This document shows, in pieces, positions 6,050-8,270 of a stretch of DNA of 8,270 bases. Below the pieces are notes generated by a model. That model had not been told where the DNA came from. It saw only the letters and a program-made list of their open reading frames with translations, and made no database searches. Source of the stretch: an uncultured Ruaniaceae bacterium (GTDB taxonomy: Bacteria; Actinomycetota; Actinomycetes; Actinomycetales; Beutenbergiaceae); NCBI GenBank assembly GCA_938004115.1, contig CALKWS010000123.1, positions 1 through 8,270 on the forward strand. Reading direction: 5' to 3'. Each line of letters begins with the position of its first letter. Position 1 is the first letter of the stretch. The position numbers and the translations under genes are program-made.

Positions 6050-7106
6050 GTGCACCCTCCGCCGGTAGCGCGACACGACGACCGGTTCGCGCGCTCTGGT
6101 AGATCGCATCCGATGCCTCCACCACATGGACGGCCAGAGCGCCCGACATGCCGCTGGGTGCATCGTGGCCCCGCGCGCAATCGATCAGGGCTTTCGTCGG
6201 TGCGCCCGCGTCGTAGAGTCCGCTGGCTTCCTCGGCGGTGAAATCAGTGACCTTACCGCTGGCGTCGACCATTCGAGCGGTGTCGGACACGGAGTCGATG
6301 GTGAGTTGTGCCTTCGACCCGTAGATACGCAGTAACCATTGCGGGCGTGCGAGATAGGGATGGGTCGAGGCGCAACTCAGACTGGCCGAACCACCATGCT
6401 CGAGGCCGAAGTTGGTGGTGGCGTGCAGATCGATGTCGGCTCCCGACGGGAATGTGTGAGCGTCGACCGAGGTGAACCGCTGTCCGGTGATCCAGTGCAC
6501 GAGGCCCAATTGGTGCGACATCGAAACCGCGACGGCACCGCCCCCTGATGTGGCGGCATCGGTGTAGGTGCGCGGTTCGGAGGCGTCCGCCGCGCCCCAC
6601 CCGCCGTCGGTTCCACCGCTCAGTAAGCCACGGGTGTTCACGTCCAGGTGGCAATCGACGAGTTCGATGTCGCCGATCTCGCCGGAGGCGACGAGGGATC
6701 GAGCCAACTCGAACGTCGGGGCGGCTACCCATCCGAACCCCACGAGGAGGTTCCGTCGGGCCTCTTGCGCCGCTACGTGCATGCGTCGGGCACTAGCGGA
6801 GTCCAACGCGAAGGGCTTCTCGACGAGGACGTGGGAGCCGGCTCTCAGCGCGGCTATGACCTGCTCCTCATGGGCAACCGGAGGGCTGGAGACGATCGCG
6901 ATGGACGGAGCGTCCTCAAGGGCGTCGTGCCAGTCGGAGGACCAGCGCGGGACGGCGAACTCTTCCGCAAGTTCACGGGCCCGATCGGCGTTCTGGCTGG
7001 TGACCATCGTGATCTTGACGCGTGAATCGGCCCGCAGGGCGGGAAGGTGGCTGGATCGTGACCAGGCACCGGCGCTGATGACGGCGGCGGTGATCTTTCC
7101 GCTCAT
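6042..7106 (-). CDS. Gfo/Idh/MocA-family NAD(P)-dependent oxidoreductase
   Basis: This 354-residue cytosolic protein has an N-terminal Rossmann fold (AAVISAGAWSRSSHLPAL, 7-24) and the family EKP motif with Lys97 (HVLVEKPFAL). A C-terminal alpha/beta domain contains SGGGAVAVSMSHQLGLVHWITG (187-208). His198 matches the family active-site His, but the preceding Asp of the usual Lys-Asp-His set is Val194. The Rossmann glycine pattern is also degenerate. Members oxidise or isomerise sugars, inositols and sugar acids. The ATG at 7106 overlaps the permease stop by four bases (ATGA), and its end overlaps the deacylase by eight, so it is firmly in the operon. It likely acts on the transported compound or an early derivative. 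The longer open frame upstream overlaps the permease and has no family homology. Confidence 0.9.
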   Translation of the reverse strand: MSGKITAAVISAGAWSRSSHLPALRADSRVKITMVTSQNADRARELAEEFAVPRWSSDWHDALEDAPSIAIVSSPPVAHEEQVIAALRAGSHVLVEKPFALDSASARRMHVAAQEARRNLLVGFGWVAAPTFELARSLVASGEIGDIELVDCHLDVNTRGLLSGGTDGGWGAADASEPRTYTDAATSGGGAVAVSMSHQLGLVHWITGQRFTSVDAHTFPSGADIDLHATTNFGLEHGGSASLSCASTHPYLARPQWLLRIYGSKAQLTIDSVSDTARMVDASGKVTDFTAEEASGLYDAGAPTKALIDCARGHDAPSGMSGALAVHVVEASDAIYQSARTGRRVALPAEGAHD

Positions 7107-8023
7107 TTGTCGTGTCCTGCCGCTAGTGCACCGACCACGTGCCGCTGGAAGATCAACGTGAGCAGGACCGGTGGGATCAGGGTGAGCACCGTGGCTGCCG
7201 CCAGGGAACTCCAGTTGAACTGTTGCACGGATTGGAAGCCCACGAGGAGTGGGGGAGCCGTCAACTGGTTCGTCAGCACAAGCGAGTAGAAGAACTCGCT
7301 CCATGCCTCCAGGAAGATGAGCACTCCTGCCGCCACGAGGCCCGGCTTCGCGATCGGCAGGATGATGATCGAGAATGTCTGCATCCGGCCGGCCCCGTCG
7401 ATCATCGCCGCCTCTTCGATTTCCTTGGGGAGTTGGTCGAAGTAGTTCTTCAACACCATAATTGCCAAGGGCAGCGTAAAGACGTTGTAACTGATGATCA
7501 ACGCCCACGGTGTATCGAGAATATTCATCAACCGGAAGGCGATGAAGAATGGGCCGATGATCGCGATCGCCGGAACTACCCGCGTTGCGATGACCGCGAG
7601 TTCAAAGCCTCGAGATCCCCGGAACGGGAAGCGGGACAACCCGTAGGCGGCCAACCCGGCCAGGGTGAGATTGAGGGCCACGAGGACCGTGCTCACCAGC
7701 AGGCTGTTGGCGATAGAGCTGAGCAGTCTGGTGCCGGCCGTGCTGCTGCCGACACTGGCTCCGGCTCCGGAGAGCAATTCGATGAAGTTATTGAAGGTGA
7801 TGGAGTCCGGAATTAGCGGGAACGACCTCGACCCCATCTGGCTGGGGGTGATGAGGCTGGAGACGAGGAGGAACCAGACCGGCAGGATGATCCATAAGGC
7901 GAAGATCACCACGGCCACGTAGATGAACGCCGTGAGCCAGGGACTCCGCCGCCGGCCGCTGGATCGGCTCACTCGTTGGGGGCGTGGCCGTGCCGCGGCT
8001 TCGCGCTGAGTCAGTTGAACCAT
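7103..8023 (-). CDS. Carbohydrate ABC transporter permease, MalG-like (CUT1, BPD_transp_1)
   Basis: This 306-residue inner-membrane protein is one half of the permease pair of an ABC importer. A basic cytoplasmic N-terminus (1-28) is followed by about six hydrophobic segments (roughly 31-57, 101-125, 138-165, 172-192, 228-250 and 272-293). The EAA loop, EEAAMIDGAGRMQTFSIIILP (203-223), contacts the ATPase and is diagnostic. Family members usually take up oligosaccharides, sugars or sugar derivatives. It starts 2 bases after the stop of the preceding permease gene, with GGCAGG as a possible ribosome binding site. No ATPase or substrate-binding protein gene is in the window; the binding protein usually lies upstream of the first permease, beyond the right edge, and the ATPase may be shared. 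Confidence 0.95.
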   Translation of the reverse strand: MVQLTQREAAARPRPQRVSRSSGRRRSPWLTAFIYVAVVIFALWIILPVWFLLVSSLITPSQMGSRSFPLIPDSITFNNFIELLSGAGASVGSSTAGTRLLSSIANSLLVSTVLVALNLTLAGLAAYGLSRFPFRGSRGFELAVIATRVVPAIAIIGPFFIAFRLMNILDTPWALIISYNVFTLPLAIMVLKNYFDQLPKEIEEAAMIDGAGRMQTFSIIILPIAKPGLVAAGVLIFLEAWSEFFYSLVLTNQLTAPPLLVGFQSVQQFNWSSLAAATVLTLIPPVLLTLIFQRHVVGALAAGHDK

Positions 8024-8025
8024 GA

Positions 8026-8270
8026 TCAGCCTGCCATTCCTTGCTCTTCGCGCCGGTACAGCAATTTCACCGTGGCCAGACCACCGATGAGTGCGAGGAC
8101 CCCCAGGATCACCGCGAGTGCAGAACCCAGGCCGATGTTGGTGACCACGAAGAGTTGGCGGTAGATGAGGATGCTCAGTACTTGCGTAGCATCGCCGGGT
8201 CCGCCCCGCGTCATGGCGAAAATGACATCGAGCTGCAGGAATGCGTAGAGCACATTGAGTACCGTCACGG
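8026..8270 (-). CDS. Carbohydrate ABC transporter permease, MalF/UgpA-like (C-terminal part)
   Basis: The last 80 or so codons of a gene that begins beyond the right edge. FDxIxxMTxGGP-like LDVIFAMTRGGPGDATQVL, then IYRQLF and GLGSALAVILGVLALIGGLATV, match the C-terminal end of MalF/UgpA-type CUT1 permeases: the conserved TxGGP loop followed by the last membrane segment. The EAA loop lies outside the window. The GTG at 8268 is an internal codon, not a start. It ends 2 bases before the MalG-like partner, as usual for paired permeases. Confidence 0.93.
   Translation of the reverse strand, partial: VTVLNVLYAFLQLDVIFAMTRGGPGDATQVLSILIYRQLFVVTNIGLGSALAVILGVLALIGGLATVKLLYRREEQGMAG

Overview
The window is high-GC DNA, and every gene supported lies on the minus strand. 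GTG and ATG starts, strong GA-rich ribosome binding sites, 4-8 base gene overlaps and the protein families suggest a high-GC Gram-positive bacterium (Actinomycetota). The species cannot be named from the sequence alone. No rRNA, tRNA, CRISPR array, insertion sequence or prophage signal was seen, and no stretch over 300 bases lacks a gene.

In transcription order (right to left) the window holds: the C-terminal end of a CUT1-type sugar ABC permease (8270-8026); a second, MalG-like permease (8023-7103); a Gfo/Idh/MocA NAD(P)-dependent oxidoreductase (7106-6042); an N-acyl-D-amino-acid deacylase of the amidohydrolase superfamily (6049-4448); an IclR-type regulator (4451-3663); a D-threonine aldolase/D-serine dehydratase-like fold-III protein (3586-2465); a zinc-type medium-chain dehydrogenase (2411-1380); a SelA-like PLP enzyme of the D-glucosaminate-6-phosphate ammonia-lyase type (1258-107); and probably the first codons of a fumarylacetoacetate-hydrolase-family protein (39-1). 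The first five genes are tightly packed (2-base gap, then overlaps of 4, 8 and 4 bases). The last four are separated by gaps of 76, 53, 121 and about 67 bases, which hold a 21-base tandem repeat and several short hairpins. No clear promoter is seen, so the main promoter probably lies beyond the right edge.

The gene set reads as an uptake-and-catabolism operon for an acylated D-amino compound. The transporter would import it, one or both dehydrogenases would oxidise it, the deacylase would free the amine, the SelA-like enzyme would remove ammonia to leave a 2-keto-3-deoxy acid, and the FAH-family protein could act on a later keto acid. An N-acylated hexosaminic acid such as N-acetylglucosaminate would fit, but this is inference; an N-acyl-D-amino acid would fit as well.

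The most unusual observation is in the fold-III protein at 2465-3586. It keeps its C-terminal metal motif (His343/Cys345) and most family motifs, but the lysine expected to hold PLP is a glutamine (Gln45). Other departures from family consensus are a dehydrogenase that lost three of four structural-zinc cysteines, a deacylase with Asp in place of the metal-ligand Cys, and an oxidoreductase lacking the usual catalytic-triad Asp.
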